64,000 nt of DNA from Tubulanus polymorphus (GCF_964204645.1 NC_134026.1:10750450-10814449), one strand, 5' to 3'; positions 1 to 12,769 are shown, numbered from the stretch's first letter. Notes: a model not told the origin generated them from the sequence alone. Translations and numbers: made by a program.

Positions 1-1562
1 TATGTTTGCATACCAAGCAGTCAAACAGGTTTTTCTCTGTTACCTCTGTTTTTGTTTTTGTTTCTTTACATCTTTAATTTGAGGAAATGGCTATAGATTC
101 TTGCACGATTTGAGTTAAACTGAACAATTGAGTTTTGATAAAATCAAGCATTTGTTACCACTAATGACATGATCATTCCAAAAAGATACAATTTGTCTAT
201 GTATACTAGTTGCATACATAATATATACCTTATTTTGTTTGATTCAATTTTAGCAACAGGCTTTTCCATCAAACGCAGAAAACTCTCTGGTTCAGGCATA
301 TACATGCTGATAAGTATGTGTTTTGTAATCCACTCGGCAAAACGAATATCAATGAAATACTAACGTTCCCAATCAAATCGATTGCATATTTTCATAGAGC
401 ATAATCAAGTTTGTGTACATGTACTCCGTCAACTAAACTATTCAATATTCCTGCGCTAGCCAAATATCCAATAGTGAAATAATGCGAGAAAAGCATGTTC
501 TTATTCAGGTGACACCGCAATTTTTGAAATATACGCCTGAGTGAAATCCGAATACATGTAACACTCTGGATAACATTTAATGATGATGAAGATCATCAAT
601 AACAATAAGTTCACTGACTAGATAAACAAGATTGAATAATTAAGCACTGTTGTCGCTATTAATTGAGGACTTAAAGTCGTCACTGTGACAAGCAAACATT
701 GCTTTGAAAGACACCCTTACAGATTTCACAGAGTAGTGGTGTTACAATGTATCCCTATCAACTAAACTAATCCATGGGTATATTCACGTGATATGATTAC
801 CAGTCATTGCCTCGTACGTAAGTAACTTTGTATGTAACATTCGTAGCTATAAGAGTATTAGAAGTAATTCGATTGATTGGTAACCACGAAGCGGTTTTAT
901 TTATCACCGGTCGGCATGTCGAAGTAAGTTATTAGTCTTTCGTGTTGAGGGACGTCAAATTTCTCAAGAAAATGCAATTAAGAATGACTCCTGAACAATC
1001 AATGATTGATATCGTGGGAGCCAAATATCAATTGAACTATTTAGAAAATAGAGAGCTCTGAATAACATCAAGGTCTATGAGGTGTTTGTGCTGATTTACA
1101 CAAGGAATATATAACTCGGGTCAAAAATGATAATTTCAGCTCTAGTTCGACGGCTGAAATATCATTCACTTCCATTTCAAATCTATTTTCACAAGAAATA
1201 CAATTACCGGTATATACTTTTATTTGTGTGCTCAAAATGCACTAGATTTCTTGAGTTTTTTGGGAGTATTTTTGTCAAAATAGGGATATGGAGTCGAGTA
1301 AAACTACATACATTTACTAGTAATACTAAGCCTATATCTGTATCTAACAGGGAAATTAAAAGCATTTCTGATGGATAAGCTTGGACGGGAAGATCCTAAA
1401 TGACAGATTATCACCAGCCAGTTACTTATAGACAATGTACGGAGGATACCAGATGGTTTATTGACCAATTTTACCTTAACTCACTTTATTACATAATCAG
1501 GGTGGCCATTTTTATTTGACTTGCTTTCTCCCTGACTATTCATTGACATTGACATTGTTCTT

Positions 1563-1582
1563 CCCCCCCCCCCCCCCCCCCC
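1563..1582. repeat. Poly-C tract (C20)
   Basis: An uninterrupted run of 20 C residues. A shorter C11 run lies at 10461-10471. Length in such tracts is often unreliable in assemblies. Confidence 0.95.
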
Positions 1583-2173
1583 GACTTGATCTGCTAAGAA
1601 TGCAATCAATTGACACAGTCTAATATGTAAGACATAAACAGAAACTGTTTGATTTTGCACGCGATCTAGCAATCTCAATCAATTTCCCTGACTTATCCCT
1701 GATTTTTAGGTATTTTTAAATGCCAGTCAGGGCATTTTAGTAGGTTCGAGAAGATTTATCTCAAACTTTTGACAAAGAAATTCTGCTCATATAACACCTG
1801 ACTGGACCCCGGCAAGTAAATATTGGTCTAAAAACAAGCCCAAGGATTCGCTGCGGTAGTCTGTGATGAATCAGCCAGTGTGCAATGTAAGTATTTAACA
1901 TAGCTAAATGAAAATATTTTTTCTCAGCTGCAGACAGGTAAAATTGCATAATGAATGTTGTATCCGTAGATATCATATGTTTTTATGTTAAAATAGAAAG
2001 GATCCAACAATTCAAATGAAAAGAGACTTTATTGGAAAAGCCCTAATGTATCAGCTTTTTTTCAAATAATCAAAATCGTCCAACCTTATACTAGAATATA
2101 AAACAGAATTAAAAACAAATTATGAAAATTTTGAATCAAAGAATTACAGCGACATAACAGTGGTGTTGGAAGT

Positions 2174-2315
2174 GCCACGACTGCAGCAGCGAAAGCCACA
2201 GCAATAATTCACTGACTGATATTTTTCTTTCTTTGAATACATTTAAAACTGTAAAAAATCGGCAATTTGCTGTGGCTATCAAAAATTACTACCAACGTGC
2301 CTGCATAATGCTTGT
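2174..2315. repeat. Dispersed repeat, copy 1 (copy 2 at 5651-5848)
   Basis: The segment beginning CACGACTGCAGCAGCGAAAGCC and running to a GGCAATTTGCTGTGGC-like motif reappears at 5651-5848 with clear similarity. Each copy has a 5' motif (CGAAAGCC-C-GCAATAATT) and a 3' motif (GCC-CGGCAATCAAAATT) that are roughly inverted, as in a small MITE. No target duplication was identified. Confidence 0.5.
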
Positions 2316-4702
2316 TCTACATACTACATACAGACCATTGTCAATTGAGAAATGTTGTAGTAATTTTAATTCTTTGATTCTAATCTGATATTCTTTTAAT
2401 TCTGTTTTTGAGTAACATGATACATGACTAACTTCTTGGTTGGATTTACGTCAATAAACTTGAATTAGTTTATTACCCCATTTCTTTATCTTTGGAGTAA
2501 AATGTGGAACCGATTTCATTGAAGTTTGTAAATATTTAGTTAGCCATGTCATACTAATTATTCCATTCAATAAGGGTCTCTTTTCGATTATTTTTTCATT
2601 GTCAGATACTCAACATTTCCATACATATCTACTTACCCCATGTTCCAGTTGAATTGGACGTTTGAATCTAAACAAATTTCACAGAAGGCATATCCATAAA
2701 AGTTGATAAATAATTATAGCATCTTCAATCAATTCCGGATGATTGAAATTAGGAAATGAACACCAGAGAAAACATCAAATCGCTATCGGTCTATCTGAAG
2801 TTTTAGTTATAACAAGATATCAATCCAACGACATCCACCGAACACAAAAAAACAGGAGCTACATCAGCAGTTATGGGTTTATATTTGACTCTAGGGTTAA
2901 ACTGTAACAAAAGAAATTAGAACTAATTTCAAATCTGAACCCAGCTCCGCATGTGAGTAAAATGTTTCAAAACTCTAAAAGTAGAAAAAAATTTCCTAGT
3001 CCAAGTATAAGTTCTTTTCAAACTCCAAATCGACAAGCATGCAACTAGTCCTGTCTTCGAAGCGTCTAGCCTCCTGGTTCCACAGTTTGCTTTCAAAATT
3101 TCAATTTTTGTCTTCTGACTGTTTGAATGTACAAACCGAAATCCTTATGATAAATTTACGACGCTGGTTCATGCCCCGACTTAAAGTACGCTTTAATTGC
3201 CAAAATTTGAATGAAATCAGTTGGTAGGTGAATTCACGTGTAATCCAGTTCAATCTATTTATACAAGTACGCATTGCCATACATAGAGCCAATTTTTACA
3301 CCGCTATCAAATGTAGTAAATATCAGTCTTAAAAGGGCGCCTGCCATCAATACTGATGGCTTCAAAACACACCCACGGCAAATCATAGTCTTTAAAGTAT
3401 ATATCAGGTATATATCGCACGTATAGAAATCTAGACCGTTTTTGAATGAAATATCTTTATGAACAATACGAAATGACTTCTCAACGAGTACTTATAAATT
3501 GAATAAATCAACGCAGGCAAACGAATACACGGAAAAGAAAAGGCTTTTATTATGTGTAAAGATAATTGACTGATAGGGTTTATTTGGTTCTTATGGCAAA
3601 ACTGGTTTGATTGTGTGAAAGTGAACAAAACTCTCTTTCATTGCCATGGTTGAAGGAATCATAACCTTTTGTTTTATATCGGTGATCAATTTTCAAACAA
3701 ACTGTTGGCATTGAATGAATTGTGAAGGGGAGAATTACTGTGGGAATTAGGAATTTAACATCACTATACGCAATGCCGATAATAACTGCATTTCCTTCGT
3801 TGTTACAATTATAAATATTGTCGTCATTGTAAGTGGAGCAAAAAATCTCATGTACGTGGAAGTGGCCTTTTAAAGCCTGTAGGCTTCCCAGGGCCTGCAT
3901 AGCGTATAATGTGCATATATTGGTAACAGGTAAACATTCCCTCAGTAAAAATGCCCCAAATCCAGTTTTTAAGCAATCAAATTAGAGTTATTGGGTGGTA
4001 CCTAGCAAACTTGAATGAACTGATAATTATCGTCTCCACCACGGAGGTTCAGGGTTTGAATTTCAGAATTTGTCCTCCACAGCAAGTTGCTTTCAGAAAT
4101 GCTGTGGATGGCAGAAACGATCCATAGCAAGTCTAGCTCTCACCACAGCAAGTGCCTATCTTGAAAACAATACCCCGTTAAATATGTATTCCATGAAAAT
4201 TGAAAACTAATTCTATATGAGAGTCAATGTTATTTGATTACTTGACTTAAACATTTAAATATATATAAAAAATATATAAAATAAATTATAATACTGTCAA
4301 CAATATTTGTAAAAATTAAACACTAAAATGAAATCATTAGAGTTGGGTCAGTTCATAATGATATGTGATTAAAATTGAATAATTGATTACTAAATTATTG
4401 AAAGAACTTATAACATAGTTATATTCTAATAATCTATAATTTCTCAAAGATACGTCAATGGCTATGTACAAATACATCATCGGCAAAAGCCGTCGATTGC
4501 CGTCGTGAAATTCGAACCCTGAGGTTATATTTTGCGGATGTTCATCTGTCTGTTTGTCGGTATGTAAGCAGAATTTTGTCCAAAATAACGCAAAAAGTAA
4601 TAAATCGATTTCCCCACACATCAGCAAGTGCTCTTAAAATCAAGATAGATTCCTCTTTGAATGAAAATAATTCGTTTTCAGTGACCACTCATAATTCACC
4701 AG

Positions 4703-4810
4703 GACCTAGTTCCATAGTTGTGAATTAGAGTTAACTCTGAGTTAAAGTTAGTTCATTTTCAATGACTTAACTCAGAGTTAAATCTTAACTCGGAACTGTG
4801 GAACTGGACC
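4703..4810. mobile_element. Short Harbinger-type MITE
   Basis: A 108-bp element flanked by CAG on both sides (4700-4702 and 4811-4813), the 3-bp target type used by PIF/Harbinger. The ends, GACCTAGTTCC and GGAACTGGACC, are imperfect inverted repeats resembling the termini of the full Harbinger at 38373-41743. The interior has repeated GAGTTAA/TTAACTC motifs, comparable to the GTCTTAAG-type subterminal repeats of that element. Likely non-autonomous. Confidence 0.65.
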
Positions 4811-5091
4811 CAGTAGTTTAATTCTACCATAGAACTCAGTTTATATGATTGTAAATGATTGAATTCAATCAATCAACTCGTAGAATCAAGGCCTAGGGAT
4901 ATTTACTCATGGTTCCCTCAGTTTCATATATCATCATGCTGCAGTCAACCTTTTAGTGGTTGCTGGTTGGTTTGCAAGGGAAATTGCTGAAGAAAATTGC
5001 CCTTGTAGATGTAGATGAATTTCCCATATATTTCCAAACTGGGAATTAGTGTTTCAAAATCCCCTAGTTTTTCACAATTTCCCAGTTCTGT

Positions 5092-5417
5092 CATCCTCGC
5101 TTGCCAGGGGTCCGGTATCACTCCCGAACTCGCTTCCACCAGCCCCCTTGCCTCACGAAGCGTGATTTTACTACTGGCGCTGTTGCGCATGACGTCATAT
5201 ATGGATTTGCGAAATACATACTTGTTCGGTAAAACGTTTGCTGATTGGTCCATTTAACGGGAAAACCAACAGAAGCCTATTGTTGTTTGTTACAAGCGCA
5301 GTGATTGGTAAAACCGTATTCTGGTTGGCTAGTAACGATTCCAACGACTCGTGAGGTCAAGGGGTTCGGGGAACAGCTTTAGCGTAGTGGGTTCAAATCT
5401 CTTAACTGGTGAAGATG
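5092..5417. mobile_element. Non-autonomous DNA transposon, 8-bp-TSD family, copy 1
   Basis: About 326 bp, starting CATCCTCGCTTGCC and ending GGTGAAGATG, so the termini are short imperfect inverted repeats. It closely matches the copy at 36268-36591. Flanks share GTTCTGT (left AGTTCTGT, right TGTTCTGT one base out), compatible with a degraded 8-bp duplication as in hAT or P-type elements. The GGGTTCAAATC motif near the 3' end resembles a tRNA B box, but there is no tRNA fold. Confidence 0.7.
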
Positions 5418-5650
5418 CTGTTCTGTGGGAACCATGTTACCTACATTTGTATATATTATATTGTACGTAATATTTTCTGGTAAAAATTAATAAAATACAA
5501 TGTATTGTATTATATTGAATTAACCCTCTTGTTATCGATTTTTAAGCAAATTTTTTAGCACAGTACCTCAGCAAAATTAGTCGTTTCAGTGCTCACTGAA
5601 GTTAGCATTTTAGTATTCTACACAACTATACACGCTTGTGCAGGATCGAT

Positions 5651-5848
5651 CAGTGGCATTGGAACTGCAGCGACGAAAGCCGCGGCAATAATTACAGAAT
5701 GACGTTTTTCTTTCTATATCAGTACTATGTTTTTGACGAAATTGAAGTAAATTTGTCGCGCAATATTAGAACCTGTCAAAAATCGGCCATTGGCCACGGC
5801 AATCAAAATTTGCTTCGAAAGCGCCTGTCAATGTACCTAATGCATAAG
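5651..5848. repeat. Dispersed repeat, copy 2 (copy 1 at 2174-2315)
   Basis: Longer copy of the CAGCGACGAAAGCC...GCCACGGCAATCAAAATT repeat. The frame through it is open for about 90 codons by chance, but composition and the diverged first copy give no sign of a gene. Confidence 0.5.
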
Positions 5849-5849
5849 G

Positions 5850-6950
5850 AGCAAGAGAGTAAAATAGATCTTACTACAGTTGTGCATTTTGCAACTTTTG
5901 TGACTTTATATTGATTAGAACAATGCATACCAAACACAGACCTGCCAAAGGTGCACGCACAGGAGTACATTTTGCGTTGCGCTAAGTTCATACGTATTTA
6001 GCAAAGAGTATAGGCGCACCCGCACGCTAGCCGAAAAATGCGCTCAGCAAAGGGAGCTGTGGCAAGTGTGCATGCATCATACAACCATATCTACTGCCTG
6101 TTGCCACTCTGGGGTTCAATTTTTTCACCTTTAGGGGCACTGAAGTTGCTATGCTTTATATTGTCATTTTGTTCATACATGTCACCTAAGACATGTCTTT
6201 CTCTCAGAAATCATAAATACGATATACAAAAATAACTATAAGATTTTCTTATTTAGTCCAAAGATCTTACATTATCGAATGTCTGAAATCTTGTTACACC
6301 ACTTAGATTATCATTGTTGTCAGTTGCTAGGCAATGACATCCAAAAAACTGCAGAAATGCATCAAAAACTGTATAAGTGGGTGTCTGAAGTTCTGACTTC
6401 ACAATTGGTATAGAATTACCTTAAGGTGATAGGAAAAAGTTAATCTAAAGGCACAACCGAGATGACCCCTACATTTGAAAAATGGCAGCTTTTCAAAATG
6501 GCCATAACTGCCACTACTGAAAATCACATTTCCAACCATGATTTTGCAACAAAGTAACCTAGGCTAGTAAAAACAACGCCTGTACCTACTAAATCATGGT
6601 TAAACTATCAGATAAAACCCTATTCAGATATCACCAACAATTTGGCCAATTTCAATATGGCTGCCACAGCCATTACTGAAAATCACTTTAAACCATAACT
6701 TTCCAACCAAGTTACAAATCAAAAATCAAATCAAATCTGTTTTTTACACACTGAATGAAATATTCATTTCACTAGTGCTATGCTAGCTAACCCTCAGGCA
6801 ATAGAAATATTTAACAAAGGAATATCAACTTATGAAAAAAATGGTAAAGCCTTAAGAAATTTCTTCTTGCAGAACTTATCTGATCAAAAGTGGCCAACAG
6901 GTAGCCAACTATGATATGGTATCCAAACTAGAGTCTGTTCAAGTGTGCTC
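5850..6950. other. No gene recognised
   Basis: Non-coding sequence with ATGGC/ACTGAAAATCAC phrases repeated loosely around 6480-6700 (two diverged stretches reading 'ATGGC..CCA..ACTGAAAATCAC'). Nothing else supported. Confidence 0.4.
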
Positions 6951-6954
6951 CAAA

Positions 6955-7206
6955 TTTGGTATTATAACCCCTAGCCTTTAACTCTATTCATGGATCAGTT
7001 ATCTCTCCCTGGGGAGAAGTAATATCCGAGCAGCTGCTAGGCGCTCAGGAGTCATCTATCTGGCCAAGTACCCATTTACCCCTGGGTGGAGAGAGGTGAT
7101 GAGGATCAGTGTCTTGCTCAAGGACACTACGGTAATGTATGGGGTTCGAACCCACGACCTAGCTTCCCAGAGTCGAACGCTCTATCCACTCGCTCACACC
7201 GCTCGC
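6955..7206 (-). mobile_element. tRNA-derived SINE
   Basis: On the minus strand the 5' head (about 7206-7138) reads as a tRNA-like promoter: an A-box-like segment (GAGCGAGTGGATAGAGCG) followed by a perfect B box GGTTCGAACCC on the strand's tRNA arm. Next comes the motif TGTCCTTGAGCAAGACACT, typical of central domains in many animal SINEs, then an A/T-richer tail. The head is too diverged to be a functional tRNA gene. The exact 3' end and TSD were not resolved. Confidence 0.75.
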
Positions 7207-7649
7207 ACGTTAAGAAAAGAAATGTCCTAAAGTGTACAATTAATCTCATTTTCCTATTTTTGTCTTTGAAATTGTATTATTCTACCACCACCTGCACTAG
7301 CATAGGGAAGACAAAATTCTCGTAAAAACAATGCTGATATCGTAGATGTTGTCTGTTGTATATCGAGTATAGGTTGTATAAAAAAATCAATCTTCCTTGT
7401 GAGAGCTTATTAAAGGAATTGAAAGTATATTGATTTGATGTAATTAAATAACCCGGTACTGTACATTATTGTAAGAAAGTCTTAATTACATGATCATACA
7501 TAATTTACGTATTTGAGGTATTCCAGAGTTAGTAGATCTTCAGCCAGACATTTTAACCCTACAGACCAGGCAACCTGATATCTCTAATCGTAGCTGTTTT
7601 CACAAAATATCAGATTCTGATTTTGAGAATATTTTGATATTCTAACCAC

Positions 7650-7795
7650 GAGGCGCAGATCCAGGGGAGGTGCTTTAGGTGCAAGAGCACCCTAAAAAGG
7701 CTCGGAATGCATGAAAATGAGACTACTTTAACAAGATTTTCTAGAGAATGACCAGCAGAGCACCCCACATGCAAAATCCTAGATCTGCCCCTGAA
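7650..7795. mobile_element. Small hAT-like MITE remnant
   Basis: About 145 bp bounded by AGGCGCAGATCCAGGGGAGG on the left and ATCTGCCCCTG on the right, imperfect inverted termini of the 'CAGGGGCGGATCC' type seen in hAT non-autonomous elements. Related termini occur near 25575, 25933 and 26926. No clean 8-bp duplication seen. Confidence 0.45.
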
Positions 7796-8307
7796 CTAGC
7801 CTTATAGTTCTTAAAAACAAGTGAAATTAGGCTACTCCCAAATATGTAGGCCTAGTCGTAGTCAGGTCTGACCCCACCATTACAATTGATTATGGAGTAG
7901 GACATTTAATGGTCTCCCACGTATATCTGACCATTTCAATATGCAATGCGCCCTGGTAAACATATATCGAAACCAATTACCTTGGAACTCATCCAATCAT
8001 CAAACATCTCATGAGCTACAATTTTGCAATTGATTGAGGTGTATGGCTACATATGTATATGGAAACACAATCTGATTCCAATAGGCCTATATACTATATG
8101 GGTGCTAGGGCTATGACCCAAGTGGGCAAAAAGCTGCTAACTTAAGGACATTAGGATGTTTCCAATTTCTAGGTGCCATGCTGTGTTGGTCCATACGTTC
8201 CCATTGTTGCAATAATTATACCGAACTTTCGTGCAATAAATGACAAAATAAATCTCCTGATATCTATATACGGAAACAAACAACTAAATCAGAGGATAGG
8301 CCTATGT

Positions 8308-8452
8308 AAAGCGCTATTTCAAAAATGTATGCATGGCACTATTTTAAGCGCGGACTATGTGAAGCGCTATTTCAAAAATGAATGCGTGGCACTGTATTAA
8401 GCGCGGGCTATTTAAAAAATGTATGCGTGGCACCATTTTAAGCGCGGACTAT
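8308..8452. repeat. Tandem repeat, about 53-bp unit, three copies
   Basis: The unit AAGCGCTATTTCAAAAATG..GCGTGGCAC..TTTTAAGCGCGGACTAT occurs twice in full (period 53 bp between 8310 and 8363) and a third time truncated at its 5' end. The central open frame is an artefact of the repeat. Confidence 0.75.
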
Positions 8453-8709
8453 TATTTCGGCAATATGTAATTAACCAAGTAACAAAAATTCACCATATAC
8501 GAACTCAACATTCTATGTTTCATATTTAAGCAACTGTTTCAGACACGTACGTGGCGTTAAACGGACGTAATCGTTTGATGTGACGTGTACTATGTACTGT
8601 CGTCCTAAAAATATTTAGATAAAATTCGAATGGGTGACTAAATATTGAAAGTTTTCGCAACCTCTTCCAAAGTAGGGCCACGGAAGCTAACTCACTGGTA
8701 CGGTCAACT

Positions 8710-9116
8710 ACCGGTAGGGGTCCAGGCAAGCCATGCCCACTTGGGAAGGAGTTTCGAATGCTCAACAATCTAACCATTTCAATATTCAATGCCCCCTGGT
8801 GACCATATGCAAAACCCAATGAACTTGAAACTCACCACAATCATAGAACATATCATGAGTTACAACTTTGCAATTGATCATGGTAACAAAATATGCTTAG
8901 GTAACAATAGAATAAGGAAATACTTAGTTATTCTTACTATTCAACACCCCCAAGTGACCATATAGAATAACCAATGTCCTTAAAACTCACCACAACCATA
9001 GAACATGTCATGAGCTACAACTTTGCAATTGATTGTGGTAACAAAATATGCATAGGTACAAATATGATATAGAAATACTAAGTTATCGTATTAACGCCCC
9101 CTGGTGGCCATATACA
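8710..9116 (-). mobile_element. HINE/Helentron-like element, older partial copy
   Basis: Starts with a diverged GGGGTCCAGGCAAGCCATGCCCACTTGGG terminus, then core tandem units of about 154 bp. It is interrupted after CCATATACA by the younger copy at 9117. Units carry the family signature CGCCCCCTGGTGACCATAT...ACTCACCACAATCATAGAACATGT...TTTGCAATTGATTGTGG. Confidence 0.65.
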
Positions 9117-10323
9117 CTAGGGGTCCAGGGACACCATGCCCACATGGACAGTGGTTTAAAATGCTCGACAATCTAACAATTTCAATATTCAACGCCCCCT
9201 ATGATTTTATAATTTATTGTGATAACAAAATATGCCTCGTTACCAAATTAATATGGAAATACTAAGTTATTCTACTATTCAACACCCCTTGGTGACCATT
9301 TGCAAAACCCAATGACCTTGAAACTCACCACAATCATAGAACATGACATGGCCTACAACTTTGCAATTGATAAGGGTAACAAAATATCCCTAGGTACCAA
9401 TCTAATAAGGAAATAATTCTAATAATTATAAGTAATTCTACTATTCAACGCCCCTGGTGACCATATAGAATAACTAATTTCCTTGAAACTCACCACAATC
9501 ATAGACGATGTCATGAGCTACAACTTTGCAATTGATTGTGGTAACAAAATATGCGTAGGTACAAATATAATAAAGAAATACTAAGTTATTGTATTATTCA
9601 ATGCCCCCTGGTGGCCATATACAAAAAGCAATGACCTTGAAACTCACCTAAATCATAGAACATGTATTGAGCTACAACTTTCCAATTGATTGTGGTAACA
9701 CAATATGCTTCGGTATCAATATAATGTGGAAAAACATTTTCCCACCTATGAATGAGTACTGATGACAGCAAGATGGCCGCCAATTGCGCCATAATTGGCT
9801 GATCCAAAATACCTGTCTCAGGCATTAAACATCCCTTTCCAAAGAATACCCACCACAAATTGCAATGAGAAATGGCTAACCAGTAGGAAACTACAGGACT
9901 CAGAATCAGGGCCATAATTGACATTTTTGGGCACTAAAAAGGTCATGGGACGGCCGTCTTGAGTCCGATCGACCCAATTTTTCTTAAGCTGATGGGCCCT
10001 TGCAGGATTCAAATACATATGAAAGATAAAGGTAATTGATAAAAGCGTCTTCAAAATTTCCCTCATAAAGTTCAAAAATGTGTAAAAAGTGCTGATTTTG
10101 GCGAGCAACAATGGCTGCCAGTCGGCCATCTTGATTCTGACATGGCCAGTTTTTGGGCTGAAGATGTGTCTAGGGTACATACATGTGTAACCCAAATATC
10201 AAGATATTAGATTGAAGCGTCTTCAAAACTTCCCAAAATAACTGGATTCCGTCTACGGACGGACGAACGAACGGACGAAAAGTGAATGTAATAGCTGGCT
10301 GGGACTTAAGTCCCAAGTGGGCT
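9117..10323 (-). mobile_element. HINE/Helentron-like element with 154-bp core repeats
   Basis: On its own strand the element ends in ...GGACCCCTAG and is followed by T, the CTRR-T arrangement of Helitron-type 3' ends. The same end, always CTAG followed by T, is seen at 19524, 58920 and 61851. Its 5' end is the near-palindrome AGCCCACTTGGGACTTAAGTCCC..GGCT. Between them are tandem units of about 154 bp and a unique 5' region with AAGATGGCCGACTGGCAGCC-type sequence. No protein is encoded, so it is non-autonomous. It resembles DINE-1/pearl elements, known to derive from Helentrons; that family placement is inference. Confidence 0.75.
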
Positions 10324-10439
10324 AAAATCGGCGTATGTAGGTGGATCATTTCAAACCCTGGATTTAATAACTAAAATATTGACCTCAATTGATACCCTGA
10401 GCGAAACAATAGTTCGCTGCTAAGTATTTTCAAGCCAAT

Positions 10440-10560
10440 TAAATTCACTTGTAGAGATGACCCCCCCCCCCAATCAAGGTCATTGCAATTTCATATGCGA
10501 GAGCTAATAAAACTTCCTGCCAAAAACAATTTTACCAAGAACTTAAACTAAGTTGACCAT
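10440..10560 (+). repeat. Duplicated segment, copy 1 (others at 16166 and 19713)
   Basis: The stretch GACCCCCCCCCCCAATCAAGG..CATTGCAATTTCATATGCGAGAGCTAA...TTAAACTAAGTTGACCAT matches parts of the segments at 16166-16497 and 19713-20066. The preceding 100 bp also matches 15795-15880, so this is an old local duplication with later rearrangement. Confidence 0.6.
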
Positions 10561-11077
10561 CCACGGAGCTTTCGAAATTGAACGGGTTAACACTATTTCA
10601 AATGACTCCAAATTCAATGACTTTTGGATCCATCCTTTTTTCATTCACTCAAGAAGTCACACCCAAACATCTACCACCAATGTTTTATGGCATAAATACA
10701 TACTCATAGCGGTGCTACATTTCCAATCAGTTTTTTCAGTAATTTTCTTGTTTAGAATTAGACAGTACACGCATAGAATCCACTCGTTCAGAGAGACTGT
10801 TTTATTTCTGTCAGAATCAATTTTCTATCATCTAGAAGCTGTCACCTCTTGAAGTCAAATTTGATAGGAGAAACATTTCATAAAGTTTATACTATTTCTT
10901 TTCCACCTTTTTTGGTTCATCAACGAAAAATGTGGAAAAGGAACAACAAGGATACTCCATAGAATAACAATCGGGTTTTCTGCCAAGTAGCAGGTATTCC
11001 AAAATGGTTCTTAAAAGAAAATGAAATCATCTTGAGCACATGCATATTTGATCAATTTTAGAAAATGTGAAACTTAC

Positions 11078-11390
11078 CACTTATTCATATTTAATAAAGA
11101 TGATTGTCTCTTAGGTAGACTAATTATCACTCGTTTAGGTGAGGTAGGTCGTTTGTTTTCTAGACGCAAACAAGGACGTATAGCTGGTTTCTCAGCTTGC
11201 ACTGGATGTGGCAGTGGTTGTTTCACCAGTTCTTGTTTCGGTGTTGGGATACTTGGTTGGACCCATGGTTCAGCTGGAGGGGCAACAACTGGGATAACAG
11301 GTTTTTCTTTGGGTGGGGATGGCTTCACCTCATCCTGCCAAACTTTCATGGGTTCCAAAGGTGGTTTTGACTTCTTGCCAATTTTTAGTC
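11078..11390 (-). CDS. Exon C of minus-strand host gene (Pro/Lys-rich protein)
   Basis: An internal coding exon of 313 nt. On the minus strand it is preceded by TTTTTGTAG and followed by GTAAGT, both good splice signals. It encodes about 104 residues rich in Pro, Lys and Val (segments such as KPSPPKEKPVIPVVAPPAEP and ENKRPTSPKRVIISLPKRQ), with no recognisable fold; it looks like an intrinsically disordered region. The exon begins in phase with exon B (11468-11509) and ends leaving two nucleotides, so at least one more exon is needed downstream. I could not find that exon in the first 11 kb. Function unknown. The plus-strand open frame over the same bases is a shadow. Confidence 0.75.
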
Positions 11391-11467
11391 CTACAAAAAT
11401 ATCATCCCATATTTACTAGTTGGCGCGAATTGTTCATCCTGATTTCAGCCGTTAAGAATTTTCTTAC

Positions 11468-11509
11468 CTGGAACTGGTTGTTTTGGAGCAGGTTTTTTCA
11501 CAATTACCT
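11468..11509 (-). CDS. Exon B, 42-nt micro-exon of the same host gene
   Basis: A 42-nt exon bounded by TTTTTTCAG and GTAAGAAA on the minus strand. It encodes 13 full codons (VIVKKPAPKQPVP) plus split codons at both ends. The split codons join exactly with exon A (one base carried over) and exon C (one base carried forward), which is strong evidence that the three exons are real and spliced together. Its Lys/Pro-rich content matches exon C. Confidence 0.75.
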
Positions 11510-11559
11510 CTGAAAAAATAATGATCATCAAAATTTATGGGGGTCCTCATCTGCTGATG

Positions 11560-11989
11560 ACCTGGAAACTCTTCATAATAATAGAACATGTCACGAGCTG
11601 CAATTTTGCAATTGTTTGTGGTAGCAAAATATGCATAGGTACCAATAATATATGAAAATACTAAGTTATTAGGCTATTTAATGCCCCCTGGTGACCATAT
11701 TCAAAAACCAATGACCTCGAAACTCAAAGACAATAATGCAATATGTTATACGCTACAACTTTGCACTTGATCTTGGTTAAAAACTATCCATAGGTACCAA
11801 TATAAATAGGCAAATTGTATATAATTCAATATACAACTCCCCTCAAGGGATTCGAACTCACTAAGCTAAAGCCAATCCTCAAAGCTTCTTCAAAACATAC
11901 CAAAATTACTGGATTCCATCCACAGACGAATGGACAGATGGATGAAAAGTGAATGCAAACCCGCTGGGACCTTAAGTCCGAAGTGGGCT
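11560..11989 (-). mobile_element. HINE fragment
   Basis: Two diverged core units (ACCTCGAAACTCA..., GCAATTGTTTGTGGTAGCAAAATATGC) followed by the 5' terminal part GGACCTTAAGTCCGAAGTGGGCT. The 3' CTAG end is missing. It lies in the intron between exons A and B of the minus-strand host gene. Confidence 0.65.
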
Positions 11990-12534
11990 AAAAATGATTG
12001 AACCGAAGCTGGTAATCAGTTGTATTAATCAGTATGACTCTCCTAACAATCAAGTATTGACAAAGTGATTTCTCTGGAAATGATTTTGCTGTTTTTGCGC
12101 CTCTCGGCACCGGTATCCATTCGCACTATTAAGTGATGTAGTCATTTGCATATTTATTGACTTTGTAAATGAATAAATATCAATGACTTTATGACAATGA
12201 TAAACACTTAAATGATTGTGATCGACTATCATCATCATTCGGTGTGATATAGGCCTAAATGATGTGAAACGGATCTAACAAACGATCGGATATTACGAAC
12301 TTTTTGTTTTTCCCCCAGCGGTTCGTTAGAACCAGGTTCCGCTGTATATACAAGGGATAAGCATTTAAACAGGTTTAATAATCAAGGAGGATTAACCGAA
12401 GTTGACTATACAAAACTATCCATATGCATTAATGCATCCTCCCTTGGCAGGGATCGAAACCTGATAGCATCAAGACTTACTGGCCAAATAGCCCCAGCAG
12501 CTCAGGGTAAAAGTATATGATATCAACTACACAC

Positions 12535-12769
12535 CAATGATTTCCTCAACGTGCCCCGACTCTTCAGCTTCAGCCTGTGATTCCACATCATCAGAAAGTG
12601 ACATCTGTGATAGTTGTTCATCGGAAATAACGATCTCATCTAGGTCAACTCCTAGGTCATCATCTTGCTCTGAACAGCGCGATGATGGAGGCTTTGGTGA
12701 AGATGTATGTGAGTGAAGCTCAACAGGACGAACAAAATTACAGAAGTGCACAACTCTTCCACGCACCAA
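12535..12769 (-). CDS. Exon A of minus-strand host gene (acidic Ser-rich region)
   Basis: A 235-nt exon preceded on the minus strand by a T-rich tract ending TTTCTTAG and followed by the donor GTGTGT. It encodes 78 residues plus one base: a start resembling a folded segment (LVRGRVVHFCNFVRPVELHS), then a Ser/Pro stretch and a strongly acidic Ser-rich part (DLDEIVISDEQLSQMSLSDD). It starts in phase 0, matching the phase-0 end of the exon at 18634-19356, and ends in phase 1, matching exon B. I do not recognise the family. Confidence 0.7.

Larger units (their letters stand above)
1..4702. other. No gene recognised
   Basis: I see no convincing exon, RNA gene or intact element here; the short open frames have no protein-like composition or splice context. 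It contains a 20-bp C homopolymer and one copy of a dispersed repeat, both listed separately. It is probably intergenic or lies downstream in the minus-strand host gene whose last traceable exon is at 11 kb. Confidence 0.5.

Noticed and set aside
7138-7206. Possible tRNA gene on the minus strand
   Set aside because: Good B box but no full cloverleaf; continues into a SINE central domain.
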